Positions 51,301-61,499 of a stretch of DNA of 64,000 bases are shown here, one piece after another. The stretch is from the NCBI RefSeq assembly GCF_042477335.2, contig NC_091251.1, positions 33,124,501-33,188,500 on the forward strand, given 5' to 3'. This stretch comes from Ovis canadensis. Lineage: Eukaryota; Chordata; Mammalia; Artiodactyla; Bovidae. A program made the position numbers and the translations under genes. A model generated the notes under the pieces. That model made no database searches and was not told the origin of the DNA. It was given only the letters and a program-made list of their open reading frames with translations. Every line of letters starts with the position of its first letter. Position 1 is the stretch's first letter.

Positions 51301-53579
51301 CGGCCGCCCAAGCCCCCACGCCTGTCAGGGGCCTCCGTCTTTACAAGTCCTTAGGCTCTCTTTGGTGAGCACAGTCTCTGCCTCCCAAGGTCTTCCTGGG
51401 AAGGAGTGTCCTCTCCGACGGCTGCTCCCTACCCTTCAAAAGCCTCGTGGAGTGTCAATGGGAACTGTGTGAAGGACACAGTCCTCCCATCTCTCTACTC
51501 CTTCACTGTCCAGTTCGGTAGCCATTAGCCCCAGTGTGGCCATTAATTAAAATAGAAGATTCAGTTCCTCCGTCACGCTGGTCCCCATTTCAAGTGTTCC
51601 GCCGCTGCTTTGGCTTGTGGCCACCGTATGTAACAGTGCAGCCAACAGAACATCTCCATCACCGCAGAAACTTCTGCTGGATGCTGCTGCTCTAGACTCT
51701 TCTTTTCCCTACTATTGCTATTTTTTTTTTTTTTAGTTTGAATAGCAAAATTTATTTCTCAGAGTTCTGGAGGCTATTACTGCTTCATTTTATCTTCCAA
51801 AGTGTAGCTATCTTTGTAAGCTGACTTAACACTTTTCAGCAATAAGATATAAAGATAATTCCCATGGATATGATCCCAGTTCCAAAAGAGACTCCCTTCA
51901 CGCTGCTGTGAGGTGATCTTGACTCCGAACCTCTCTCTTTCCTGGAATCACAGTGACACCCAATCTTTAACTCCTGAGTCACATCCCTGGAGTAAGCTGA
52001 CCCTACCCCTCTCCTTCCTTCCTGATCTTTCTTAAACTGAGGGGGAGGAGTGTGGACACAGGGAGGAGGACCCATACAGACCCAGAGGGGGGAAGAATGT
52101 GGCATGACCCCTCACCCTGGCCCCCTGCCCTCCCAGGACCTCTACCACCAGTCCTATGAGTGTGTGTGTGTCCTCTTCGCCTCGGTCCCAGACTTTAAGG
52201 AGTTCTACTCTGAGTCCAGCATCAACCATGAGGGGCTAGAGTGTCTGCGGCTGCTCAATGAGATAATCGCTGATTTTGATGAGGTGACAGCTCCAAGGAT
52301 CACCCCCAGACCCTATGTCCTAGATTCTAGAATTTCCCACCAGTCCCTCCTTCCATTTCACTCTCCTGGCCAGGAGGACCATCCTCCCCTCCCCAGCCGC
52401 CCTGCTCCTCCTCTGATCCCCCAGCTCTGCCTTCCCCAGCAACTCTGCTCACTGCCGACTCTCGCCCTCCCACCACCCCTGACCCCACAACTGGTCCTTT
52501 AGCTTCCAAAAGCCTGGGGCTGGGCTTCTGGGTGAGAGCCAGAGAGACTGGGGACACAGCCTCCTTTCTGTACAGCTGCTCTCCAAGCCCAAGTTCAGTG
52601 GGGTGGAGAAGATCAAAACCATCTGCAGCACCTACATGGCAGCTACTGGCTTGAACGCCGCCTCGGGACAGGATGCACAGCAGGTGCCGCATCTCCCTTC
52701 CTTACCTACTGACCCTCTTCTGGGCTCTCCTTGGTGGGCCCATAAGTGGGCCTTATCCCTGTGCCTTCATTGACCCGTCCTGGTGGGCTGGCCCTTTGCC
52801 AGGATGCTGAGCAGAGCTGCAGCCACCTTGGCACCATGGTAGAGTTTGCTGTGGCCCTTGGGTCTAAGCTGGATGTCATCAACAAGCACTCATTCAACAA
52901 CTTCCGCCTGCGTGTAGGTGAGGACCCTCCCTTCCTGGGGCAGTTTGGGACCTCCTTCTCAGCTTCCCAAGCTCTCCTCCCCCAAGTCCTTTGTTAGCTG
53001 CTCCCCAGCTCATCCCGGAAAACCCCTGCAAGATTCACCCCTTGGGATGGAGCATGGAGCTAGGAGGCCCATCCACTTCCTTCCCTAAGCAGCGCTCCTC
53101 TGGCCCGTCCTTTCCTCCAAGGCCCCCAGCCCCTTCAGTCTAGTTCCCTGAGCATTCTTCCTCCCTCTCCTTCTTCAAAATTCCCCCTCAGGGCCCCTCT
53201 TTACCACACTTCTTGCCAGGGTTAAATCACGGACCTGTAGTGGCTGGAGTGATTGGGGCCCAGAAACCACAATATGATATCTGGGGCAACACGGTGAACG
53301 TGGCCAGCCGCATGGAGAGCACAGGCGTCCTGGGCAAGATTCAGGTGAGGGAGCCACTCAGAAGCGTGGGGACAGGGGGACAGTGTTAAGGACACCCCGC
53401 ATTCCTTCACGCCTTTCCAATCGCAGGTAACAGAAGAGACAGCCTGGGCCCTGCAGTCCTTAGGCTACACCTGCTACAGCCGGGGCATCATCAAGGTCAA
53501 AGGCAAAGGGCAGCTCTGCACCTACTTCTTGAACACAGATTTGACACGAACTGGACCTCCCTCAGCCACCCTAGGCTGA
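39312..53579 (+). CDS. ADCY4: ADCY4, membrane adenylyl cyclase type 4
   Basis: Exons: 39312-39470, 40658-40855, 40960-41121, 41663-41812, 42247-42395, 42470-42581, 43303-43430, 43570-43728, 43983-44115, 44317-44490, 46959-47002, 47143-47229, 47417-47486, 47805-47902, 48570-48654, 48761-48898, 49845-49955, 50151-50335, 50515-50599, 51054-51212, 52137-52283, 52577-52684, 52803-52917, 53220-53344, 53427-53579. Phases close: 1077 aa, equal to human. It converts ATP to cAMP at the plasma membrane; type 2/4/7 enzymes are stimulated by Gs-alpha and by G-beta-gamma. Six membrane spans (exons 1-4) precede C1 with metal-site motifs YADIVGFT and [11 protein letters not shown]. Six more (exons 14-19) precede C2 with [17 protein letters not shown]. 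Oddities: (CTG)7 in exon 1, a GTCCTC donor after exon 4, and Cys at residue 928 in the C2 motif usually read KTIGSTYMA. Confidence 0.97.
40345..40450 (+). repeat. MIR fragment in ADCY4 intron 1
   Basis: 'acaggtgaaaaacctgaggc' then 'tcagaaaggtcctagattca' is a diverged MIR core. Confidence 0.5.
41885..42030 (-). repeat. MIR fragment in ADCY4 intron 4
   Basis: 'ggcgggtcacttgacctgt', 'ggctgctgtgaggttcc' and 'gaaagcacttcagagcc' are reverse MIR blocks. Confidence 0.55.
44491..46958. other. Large ADCY4 intron 10
   Basis: A 2.47-kb intron, the longest in the gene. No exon-like or RNA-gene feature was recognised. A purine-rich 'gatagagataaagatag' tract lies at about 46800. A segment at about 45950-46040 ('acctactgtgtggcatgc') looks like an old mammalian repeat of unresolved family. 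Confidence 0.6.
49019..49100 (+). repeat. Bov-A2 SINE fragment in ADCY4 intron 16
   Basis: 'gctgctgctgctaagtcgc' then 'ttcagtcgtgtccgactctg' and 'agcccaccaggctcccc', the first part of the Bov-A2 monomer, 3'-truncated. Confidence 0.82.
49224..49429 (-). repeat. Bov-tA SINE, reverse, in ADCY4 intron 16
   Basis: From 'aaatgaaagtagtattagtc' (tail end) to 'tgagccgccggggaagcc' (reversed tRNA head). Confidence 0.86.
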
Positions 53580-53615
53580 GAACCCAACCCTGTCCTCTCC
53601 ATCTGTAAGATCCTC

Positions 53616-53621
53616 AGTAAA
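53616..53621 (+). terminator. ADCY4: ADCY4 polyadenylation signal, variant AGTAAA
   Basis: A common variant hexamer 37 nt after the TGA. No AATAAA lies closer, so the 3' UTR would be very short (about 60 nt). Confidence 0.6.
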
Positions 53622-53639
53622 GAGACTCTGGTATGTCTG

Positions 53640-55020
53640 GGTTAGAATTGATGTCAGAAGCTGCTAGTTTAGCTGAGGAGCATCTTCTCCTTGCCTCTCG
53701 GTAGGACTGCTTCTTCCCAGGCCACACTGAATGTGTGTGTGCAAGTGTGCGCATGAGTGTGTTAAAAAGGAGTGATTTTTTTCTCACAAGCTCAGCAAAA
53801 GGATTGCCTCTGCCTCTCTGCCTGCATGTCAACCTGATTCCAGTATTGGGCACCCTTGGAAGTATGAAGAATTTTATCCACGTGACTCAAAACAAAGACT
53901 TGTCCTCTCCTGCTTCCCACCCACAGATACTGGAAAGAGTCTCCAGGAAAATGTCATTTGATTTTTATTTACACAACAAACACTAAATAAGCACCTGTTA
54001 TGTGCTCGCTATGTAGCATGGGTGGGAGGCCTGGGGTATAATCTGTTAGGTCCCTCCTCATTTCCGCTGCTGTTCTCAAGCTGACCCACCATGCTTTCTA
54101 GCAAGGACATGTATACAGTTGGGGGGTCTCCAATTCTCAGGTCTCTCAGATTTTCCATTGCTTCCTTTTGCCTCCTGCCCAGATGCTGATATTACATAGG
54201 TCCTAAAGCATCCATGGCTCATTCCTGCTCACGTTTTGGGTTCCATGAGAGGTATCTTGATGTGCAGATGTTACACGAAGATTTTTGACTTTTCTCATAG
54301 TTGTCTTTCTCTTTTTATGCAAGAGATTCAAAAAAGCAAACTGCCACTACCATCTTCTTAAAATGCTGTCAGAACAGAGCCAGTCCAAGGCTCTCCAAGA
54401 CAACAGTCTTCCCAAGTAAAGAATGACCCAACCCTCTCACTTTTGCAAATCTTCATTTCCTAAGGGTGATCACATCACAGAGGGCCTTCAGCTCCAGCCT
54501 GTGCCACAGCGTTTTACGGGCTGGCAAGATGCTGATGTGCAGAGTTCTAAGGAATAAGATCTGATGACTTGGCTCGCTGGTGAGACTGCCTCGGAAGAGA
54601 GAGGAAAAAGAGGCCATCCCCTAAGATATCTCCCATTGACAGGACAAAGAGTACTGGCAGGAGGTTGGAGTCCTGCTAACAAAGATCCCCACCCCAGCCT
54701 TCTGGGCAGACACCTCTTAGCAGGTCTAAAGGTTCTTCCTGTGCTGAGTCAGGGAGTCTGGAGTGATGGGCACACCTGGGTGGTCTTCTTTGGCCAGCTC
54801 CTTCAGGGGTCTGCAGACCTGTGTTGTTCCAAGTATGATCTGCAGATTACCTTCCTCAGAATCAGGGTGGGAAGGTCTGATTTCTCTGTCTCTGTGTCCC
54901 AAAACTGAAAAGCACAGGAAACTAAAGGATGTGCCACTCTGCTATTGAGGAGCAACCAGGAGCACCCCAGTCCGCCATCATGAACACATCACACACACCC
55001 GGGTTGACCCAGTTTCAGAC
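53640..55020. other. ADCY4-LTB4R convergent intergenic region
   Basis: The spacer between two convergent genes. No gene recognised. A GTGT-rich tract is near 53732-53762, and an old-repeat-like segment ('aaataagcacctgttatgtg') is near 53985. Confidence 0.5.
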
Positions 55021-55026
55021 TTCAGT

Positions 55027-55032
55027 TTTAAT
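55027..55032 (-). terminator. LTB4R: LTB4R polyadenylation signal, ATTAAA
   Basis: Reverse complement of TTTAAT, 211 nt downstream of the LTB4R stop on the minus strand; the second most common hexamer. Confidence 0.6.
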
Positions 55033-55242
55033 TGTAAAGCTGCCTGTGGGGACCCGGTTCCCATTCAGCCCTGAGTTGTGCCCCTCCCCGCCTTCCGCTC
55101 CACTCTCCCACCAGCGTTCTCTTCCTGGCGGAAGGAGAGGGCTGGTCAAAAATTGGGTCAGGCCAGCGGGGAGGGCATTCCCCCTGGAGGAAAGCTACCG
55201 TCCTTGCACTGCGGCCACCCAGCAGGCCTAGTTGAGTTTGCT

Positions 55243-56292
55243 TCACTCGAGAGGGTTGGTGGAGGCAGTGAGGCTCTCGGCGGGGTCAGGCTCGGGAGAG
55301 GCGGGGATGCCCCTTACCGTCTGGGCCAAGGTGCCCCCGCGACGGCTGCTGGACGCCTCGGAGCCGGTGCCCTCCAACAGCTTGGCGATGAAGCCCACTC
55401 CGGCCGAGCGCAACAGGCCGCCCCCGGCGCACGCGTACAGCAGGGGGTTCACGCTGCTGCTCAGGAAGGCCAGCGTGATGAGCACGCGGCGGGCCAGGAG
55501 CAGCCGCTTACCCACCGGTCCGGAACCCAGGGCCTTGCCCGCTGCCGCGCGGAACCCCTCGACCAGGTTCACCATGTGGTAGGGCAGCCAAAAGGCGGCG
55601 AAGGCCAGGATGATGAGCGCCACCAGGCGGCCGGTGCGGCGGCTGCGGCGGAAGCGCCGGGCCCGCAACCTGCGCCCAATGTCGCAGTAGCTGGCCACCA
55701 CGACCAGGAAGGGCAGAAGGAAGCCGGTGATCACCTCGAAGAACAGATGGAAGGCCCGATGTCTTTCGCTGGGGTACTTCGGGAAGCAGGTCAGGCTCCT
55801 ATTGTTCGATTCCAAGTGCACCGTGCGGTACAAGACGACGGGAGTGGCCAGCAGAACAGACACCACCCAGATGCCGGCCAGCACCCGCCAGGCGACTGCC
55901 TTGGTGCGCAGCTTCTGGGACACAAAGGGGAGGGCCACTGCCAGGGAGCGGTCCAGACTCATGGTCATGATAAGTAGGACGCTGGCATACATGCTGACTC
56001 CACAGACATAGTGGAACAGGCGGCAGCAGGACAATCCAAAAGTCCAGGTGCCTTGGGCCACAGAGTGGAGGAAAAAGGGGGCAGTGAGCAACACGGCCAA
56101 GTCGGCCAGAGCCAAGTGCAGCACCATCAGGGCAGTGACAGAGCGCTTCTGCAGCTTTGCCAGGATGCTCCACACCACAAAGCTGTTGCCAGGAAGCCCT
56201 ACAGCCAGTGCCACTGACAGTACGATGATGACCAGCAGAGAGATGAAACTGACTCCTGATGAGGAGGCCGCTGCAGGGGATGTGGTGTTCAT
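55243..56292 (-). CDS. LTB4R: LTB4R (BLT1), leukotriene B4 receptor 1
   Basis: A single coding exon of 349 codons (human 352). This rhodopsin-class GPCR is the high-affinity LTB4 receptor on leukocytes, coupling mainly to Gi/G16 to drive chemotaxis. Seven hydrophobic segments are visible. N-glycosylation sequons are NTT near residue 2 and NRS in extracellular loop 2. The helix 3 end is DRS, as in human. Helix 7 has NPLLY. The tail includes GTGSEASSSRRGG. The start at 56292 matches the human MNTTS start. The frame stays open upstream to an ATG at 56394, but a probable 3' splice acceptor (CTCTCCAG at about 56310-56317) suggests that this is intron. The C-terminus ends NPLE-stop, a few codons before the human end. 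It lies tail-to-tail with ADCY4 and downstream of LTB4R2. Confidence 0.96.
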   Translation of the reverse strand: MNTTSPAAASSSGVSFISLLVIIVLSVALAVGLPGNSFVVWSILAKLQKRSVTALMVLHLALADLAVLLTAPFFLHSVAQGTWTFGLSCCRLFHYVCGVSMYASVLLIMTMSLDRSLAVALPFVSQKLRTKAVAWRVLAGIWVVSVLLATPVVLYRTVHLESNNRSLTCFPKYPSERHRAFHLFFEVITGFLLPFLVVVASYCDIGRRLRARRFRRSRRTGRLVALIILAFAAFWLPYHMVNLVEGFRAAAGKALGSGPVGKRLLLARRVLITLAFLSSSVNPLLYACAGGGLLRSAGVGFIAKLLEGTGSEASSSRRGGTLAQTVRGIPASPEPDPAESLTASTNPLE

Positions 56293-56399
56293 GGCTATAG
56301 CAAGGACCTGGAGAGTGAGGGCGACACGCGCATGAAGGAAGGGTCTCCTGACACTCCGGACACACCTAGTCTGGGCACTCGCATCCGTCTCCAATGGTC

Positions 56400-57660
56400 A
56401 GCACCATCAGATGCTGCTCACCAGGGAATACTACCCTCATCACCACCCACTGACCTGTCTTAAGGGGATCTGGCTGAGTAGAAAGATTAATTTCCGAACT
56501 GGGCCACAGAGCCCCTTCCTACCCATAGACCCAATTGCAAGATATACGGCAACAGCAGAAGCAGTATTTCCAGACCCGTCAGCCTCCATCCCTCAGGAGA
56601 CCCTAAAACCCAGAACCAAAGTGGAGGCTTTTCTTAACAATGCTGCACCTCTCAAAAGGCTAGCTCCTTTCCCCGACCACCACTCCACCCCTGCCAGACC
56701 CTCAGCCCACTCAAGTGCCACTGCCCTCTTCCAATCACCTACCTACTCACCCCAGAGGTGCCCAGGGTCCAACAAGAATAACAGGGATGGGGAAGATTTC
56801 GTGGACACGAGACAAGACCAAGTCCTCTGAAGTTCCTTTACCACTGGTCAGCCTTCTTTGGAAGTCCTTTGGACCTTACAGCTGTGCTCCCTCCCCCCAC
56901 CTCCCCTACTCCCAGGGTACTTACTTAAGGCTTTGCTGGGCACTGGTTGGAAGCTGGTGCCAACCCCAGGGTGAGAGCAGAATGGTGTAGCCTATCCCGA
57001 GATCTGTGCCGGTGCCAGGGGCCTGGCCTGGGGTCTGGGTGCTATCAGTTAAGTCAGCTAGAGAGGAAGTACCACAGAGCAGGGGAGGGAAGATGCATCT
57101 TCCTGAGGGTGGGGCGGAAACTCCTACCCGCTCCCTTCACTAGGTGGGGTGGAATAGTCTTTGTGTTCCAGAGTCCAGTGGGGAGGAGGACTCCTCAGGG
57201 GTGGGGCCAGAAGAGAAGCGCCCTAAAGGGGTAGTGAGAGAGGAAAGAGGAGGGAGGGGTGGGTAGGCTGAAGTGTGGCCTCAGATGCAGGTCTAGACTG
57301 AAGAATCGAACAGAATGATGAATTGTGTCATGCAGGAGGAGGGAAGGAAGCCAGAGAGGGGAAATGGACTCAGACTGAGAGGTCAGAATGTTGAGTATCT
57401 TTATATCTTCTGTGAACGATGTAGATTTTCAGATTAATAGGAAATGTGGGCTGGGGCTGTGGCTCAGTTCTGGGTTCAGGTCAGGTGACGTCATGACTTA
57501 AAGAGGACAGCACTCTGCCTTTGGCTTGGTTTCAAGCCGTGACTGGGATTTGGTGGAGAGGACCCCCTTCTAGCACCCTCCATCCCTCCCCTCATTTAAA
57601 AGAACTAGTTCCATTCTAGGTCCATCTCCCTTTTCTTTCGTAGAAGCCAAATGGTCTCTC
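56400..57660. other. LTB4R upstream region, no further gene recognised
   Basis: Should contain the LTB4R 5' UTR exon(s) and promoter on the minus strand. No TATA box stands out. From memory, in human the LTB4R2 ORF lies close to the LTB4R promoter; here the two start about 5.2 kb apart. Confidence 0.45.
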
Positions 57661-57664
57661 TAGT

Positions 57665-57945
57665 ATCACTGCTACTGCTATTGCTAAGTCGCTTCAGTCA
57701 TGTCCGACTCTGTGCGACCCCATAGACGGCAACCCACCAGGCTCCCCTGTTCCTGGGATTCTCCAGGCAAGAACACTGGAGTGGGTTGCCATTTCCTTCT
57801 CCAGTGCATGAAAGTGAAAAGTGAAAGTGAAGTCGCTCAGTCGTGTCCGACTCTTAGCGACCGCATGGCCTGCAGCCTACCAGGCTCCACCGTCCATGGG
57901 ATTTTCCAGGCAAGAGTACTGGAGTGGGGTGCCATTGCAGAGAGT
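57665..57945 (+). repeat. Bov-A2 SINE, full dimer
   Basis: Two related Bov-A units: 'gctaagtcgcttcagtcatg' to 'tggagtgggttgccatttcc', a linker 'gcatgaaagtgaaaagtg', then 'agtcgctcagtcgtgtccga' to 'ctggagtggggtgccattg'. Confidence 0.92.
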
Positions 57946-58426
57946 GACAATTTCTTCCCCTTCCTGCACCACTTGCCTTGCACTTGCCAGTGTGGCTATG
58001 CTGCCACATGAACTGACTTAAGATGTGGGCGCTGGGCAAGTAAGTCAGTACCATCTCTTTCCTACCTTCCCACAGCTGACTTCTGTCCCACCTTAAACAC
58101 AGAGGGAAAGCAGAGATGAGCACAAGAAGCAGGTGTGAGAGAGGGGGAAAACCAGGAATGTGGAAAGCGAAACATCCCCCGAAAGGACCACTCTTCCCCC
58201 TCCCTGGAAAGAGGGCACGCTCCTCTTCTTGACTCTCCTGCAGAAGCTAGGAACCAAGAAGTCTAATCTTCAACCCAATCACTAGCTGCCTTGCTTCCCT
58301 TCCAACTCCACTTCTTGGAAAATATGCATAATGGTGGTAATGGGTAAGAGTGGAATGGTGGTCATTGAGGTCGCTTAACCTTTGTAGTGGCCCTAGCTTT
58401 CCTGCTTTGATAAAAGCCAGAGCAGG

Positions 58427-58705
58427 ACTTCCCTGTGGTTAAGAATCTGCCTGCCAGAGGACATGGATTCAATCCCTGCTCCAGGAAGATTCCACATGCC
58501 AAGGGGCAACTAAGCCTGTGTGCCACGATTCCTGAACCCGAGCTCTAGAGCCTTTGAGCCACAACGAGAGAAGCCCGCGCAGTGAGAAACTCACACACCA
58601 CAACTAGAGTAGCCCCCACTCACCATGACTTGAGAAAGCCCGTGCACAGCTACGAAGACCCAGCACAGCAAAAAATAAGTAAATTAAATTTTTTTAAGAA
58701 ATAAA
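58427..58705 (+). repeat. Long ruminant tRNA-Glu SINE (CHR/ART2A-type)
   Basis: Head 'aggacttccctgtggttaag' (shortened), body 'gagaagcccgcgcagtgag', and tail 'agacccagcacagcaaaaaa' followed by A/T. Confidence 0.86.
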
Positions 58706-58709
58706 AAAA

Positions 58710-59890
58710 GAGACGAGCCACAGCAGAGTTGACCCAGCAGCTATCAGCTAGAGGATATGATGAAAAGAAATGGGCTGAAACCACAGCAGGAACTGGAGGC
58801 AGAGTTGAGGAAGAGCTTTCTGACCACAGACGGCCTGTGGGATGGGGAATGTGTAACAGAAGTTAGGAAGCCCCTGCTCTGGTGCGCGAGGACAGGAAGA
58901 AAGCCATGAAGTCAGTGTTTGGGGATAGAAGCTTCTGGCTCAGAGCTCTGGGGTCACACAGAGGCCCCTTCTGCAGGAACTACGTTGTCTTTGCCTCCTC
59001 TTCCACATTGCTCCCCACCTCCATCTCTATGATCTTTCTCCCTTTGCCCCAGACTAGATGCTCTAACCATACTTTCTGCCCCACCCCCAAGTCCAGAGCT
59101 CTGTCCAACCCCAGTTTTGGTGGCCCTGGCCTGACCCTGAGGACTGGATTTCCTCTGACTTGACTTCTGCCTGGGTGGTGTGAACAGTCACAAAAGCAGA
59201 ACCTAGGGTGATGGTCAGTGGGACCACTCAGGTAATCAAGCATCTAAGTTTGTGGGGGGCTGGGACAAGAGACTTGCAGTGCTAAAACTGAGAAAGCCCT
59301 AAGCAAATGGAGATGAGCTGGTTACCCTAGTGACCACACGTGCGTGCACATGGACATCCCCTAAAAAGTACCCCATCCTACATTCCCAAACTCAAAATTG
59401 TCAGGATCCAGAACAGTTTTGAGACCTAGAGAGATTCCAAAAGATGGGAACCGAGAAGTACTGGGGGAGGTGAGGAACAGCTAGCAGTCTTGGGAGAAGC
59501 CAAGACTTGGCAGAGAGGAAAAAGAGAGAAAGGAGAAGTGGCATCTCCCTGAAAAATTCTTTTTGTCTTCCAGATATCCGCACCGTTCCTCATACCCCTC
59601 AACTCCAACCCCCAGAAGCCTCCTGGGTGAATGAGTGTCTGCTCCTGAGCTCCTTTTTTGAGTCCGGTTACCTTTTCAGGGAGAGTTACATTCAGAGAAG
59701 GTAAGTCTCCGACTTCAAGGTCCCTCCCTCACTGTTCCAACCACAAGACAGACAAGATAACTTTCCTTTCAAACCCTACAGACTGACTTTCCCTTCCCAG
59801 GGCCAGTTTCACACCCACTTAGCTCTAACAGACCTGGAGAATAGATCTTATCACCATCCCTCTGCCAATCACTCACACCTTTCCTTCCTC
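58710..59890. other. Intergenic between LTB4R and LTB4R2, no gene recognised
   Basis: No coding gene recognised. Open frames below 100 codons only. Synteny with human suggests that 5' non-coding exons of CIDEB (plus strand here) could overlap LTB4R2, but nothing in the sequence proves it. Confidence 0.45.
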
Positions 59891-59898
59891 TTTCTCCT

Positions 59899-59904
59899 TT
59901 TATT
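59899..59904 (-). terminator. LTB4R2: LTB4R2 polyadenylation signal AATAAA
   Basis: Reverse complement of TTTATT, 484 nt downstream of the LTB4R2 stop on the minus strand; the nearest consensus hexamer. Confidence 0.55.
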
Positions 59905-60387
59905 TCCAGAGCGATTCTATGGGTTGGCTTGGGGGAACCAGGCCACCTGGGCTGGGGAGGACAGGTTAAGATGCCACCGAGGGCTTGCATGGCCCAGCCT
60001 TGGCCTGACCCAGCAGTGAGCCAGGTGAACACGGTGTAGTTCCACTCAAGTAGGATGAACCACTGGAGGGAGCACTCTTAAGCCATTCTGTAATGGATTT
60101 CACACAGTTTCACAGTGTCTTTCACAACAGCTATTGGCAACAAGTTAGCAGCTCTGGCACACGGGCACAAGCCAGCCTGCAGGTACATGATATTCTTTAA
60201 CACGGGCCATCACCACTCCCAGTCCTGGGAGGAACCTGGACCTGCCCCAGATGTATAATAATTCTGCCCAGAGAGATCTCAGCGCTGGCGGGAGAAGGAT
60301 CCCCAAACCATCCAGAGTGGTTCCCTGAGTTCCAAGGGGGCGCTGGAAGGGAACAGGGAAGAGCAGGCCTGGTGGTAGGGTTTGACG

Positions 60388-61464
60388 TCAAGGGTCCCAA
60401 CCCTGACTATCCTTCTGTGCTCCGCCCCCAGGGTCTCCATTGCCGCCGCCCCGCCCCACCACTTTGAGCCGAGGGGTAGCTCGGAGCTCCAAGGTCCCGT
60501 CCCTAGAGCGGCCGCCCCCTCGGGCTTCTCCGGAGCCCTCAAAGAGCCGCAGGAGGAAGCGGGGACCCGCCCGGGGCAGGAGATCCCCGGCGGTGAAGAG
60601 GTAGAGCACCGGGTTGACGCTGGAGCTGAAGAAGGCCAGAGCCGTGGTTCCGGCTCGCGCCGCCTGGCCCGCCCCGCCAAGCCTGGCGAAGGCCCCTTCG
60701 GGCGGAGCCAGCGCGGCGAGCGCCTGCAGCACGTTGACGGCATGGTAGGGGGCCCAGAGCAGGCCGAAGGCCAGCACGATGGCGCCCACCAGCCGGCCCA
60801 CCCGCGTCACGCGCCGCCCGGCGCCCCAGCGGACGCCCCGCAGCCGCGCCAGCGTCACGCCGTAGCAACCGAGCACCAGCCCGAAGGGCAGCACGAAGGC
60901 GGTCAGGGTCTCCAGGCTCAGGTGGGCGGCGGCGTGGGCGGCCGACGGGTGGCACAGCTGGCACACACGGTCCGCCCCGAGGTGACGGTAGACGGCCGCC
61001 GGGGTGGCGAGCACCAGGGCGGCCAGCCAGACGGCCAGCAGCAGGCGGCGGGCCAGGGCCGGGCTGCGTAGCCGGGGCGCCAGGAAGGGGCGCGTGACGG
61101 CGAGGCAGCGCTGCAGGCTGAGCAGCCCGGTGAGCAGCACGCTGGCGTACATGCTGAGCGCGCACACGTAGTACACGGCCTTGCAGCCCGCCTGGCCCAG
61201 GGGCCAGGCCTGCCGGGTCAGGAAGGCCACGAAGAGCGGCGTGAGCAGCAGCACCGCGCCGTCGGCCAGCGCCAGGTGCAGCACGAGCGTGGCCGCCAGG
61301 GGGCGCCCTCGCGCGGACCGCCAGCCGGCCAGGCTCCACACCACAAAGCCATTGCCCGGCAGCCCCAGCAGCGCCGCCAGCAGCAGGAAGGCCGTACCCG
61401 TGGCCCGCGAGGTCTTCCAGCTCAGCAGCGTCTCGTTTCCCGGAGGACGGTAGCAGACCGACAT
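60388..61464 (-). CDS. LTB4R2: LTB4R2 (BLT2), leukotriene B4 receptor 2
   Basis: A single coding exon of 358 codons, the same length as the canonical human protein. BLT2 is a low-affinity LTB4 receptor and a high-affinity receptor for 12-HHT, on epithelia among other tissues. Seven hydrophobic segments are visible: helix 1 with GLPGNGFVVWSL, helix 2 LALADGAVLLL, helix 3 ending LSLQRCLAV (QRC in place of DRY, as in human), and helix 7 SSSVNPVLYLF. A sequon NET lies near residue 10, and the tail is Gly/Arg-rich. The start at 61464 matches the human MSVCYRPPGNE. A probable 3' splice acceptor (TCTTTCCAG, about 61485-61493) lies just upstream. The frame is open upstream to an ATG at 61644. The sequence is very GC-rich, which creates long antisense frames. 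Confidence 0.96.
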   Translation of the reverse strand: MSVCYRPPGNETLLSWKTSRATGTAFLLLAALLGLPGNGFVVWSLAGWRSARGRPLAATLVLHLALADGAVLLLTPLFVAFLTRQAWPLGQAGCKAVYYVCALSMYASVLLTGLLSLQRCLAVTRPFLAPRLRSPALARRLLLAVWLAALVLATPAAVYRHLGADRVCQLCHPSAAHAAAHLSLETLTAFVLPFGLVLGCYGVTLARLRGVRWGAGRRVTRVGRLVGAIVLAFGLLWAPYHAVNVLQALAALAPPEGAFARLGGAGQAARAGTTALAFFSSSVNPVLYLFTAGDLLPRAGPRFLLRLFEGSGEARGGGRSRDGTLELRATPRLKVVGRGGGNGDPGGGAQKDSQGWDP

Positions 61465-61499
61465 TCCTCTGTCCTTCCGGGAGGCTGGAAAGAGTTGTG

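Noticed and set aside
55078-55977. 299-codon plus-strand open frame as a gene
   Set aside because: Antisense to LTB4R with low-complexity composition; the receptor frame explains the sequence.
56293-56394. Upstream ATG at 56394 as the true LTB4R start
   Set aside because: The internal ATG at 56292 matches the conserved MNTTS start, and a plausible splice acceptor lies between the two.
60382-61071. 229-codon plus-strand open frame as a gene
   Set aside because: It lies wholly antisense to LTB4R2, is rich in Gly/Pro/Arg/Gln as expected for the complement of GC-rich coding DNA, and resembles no known protein.
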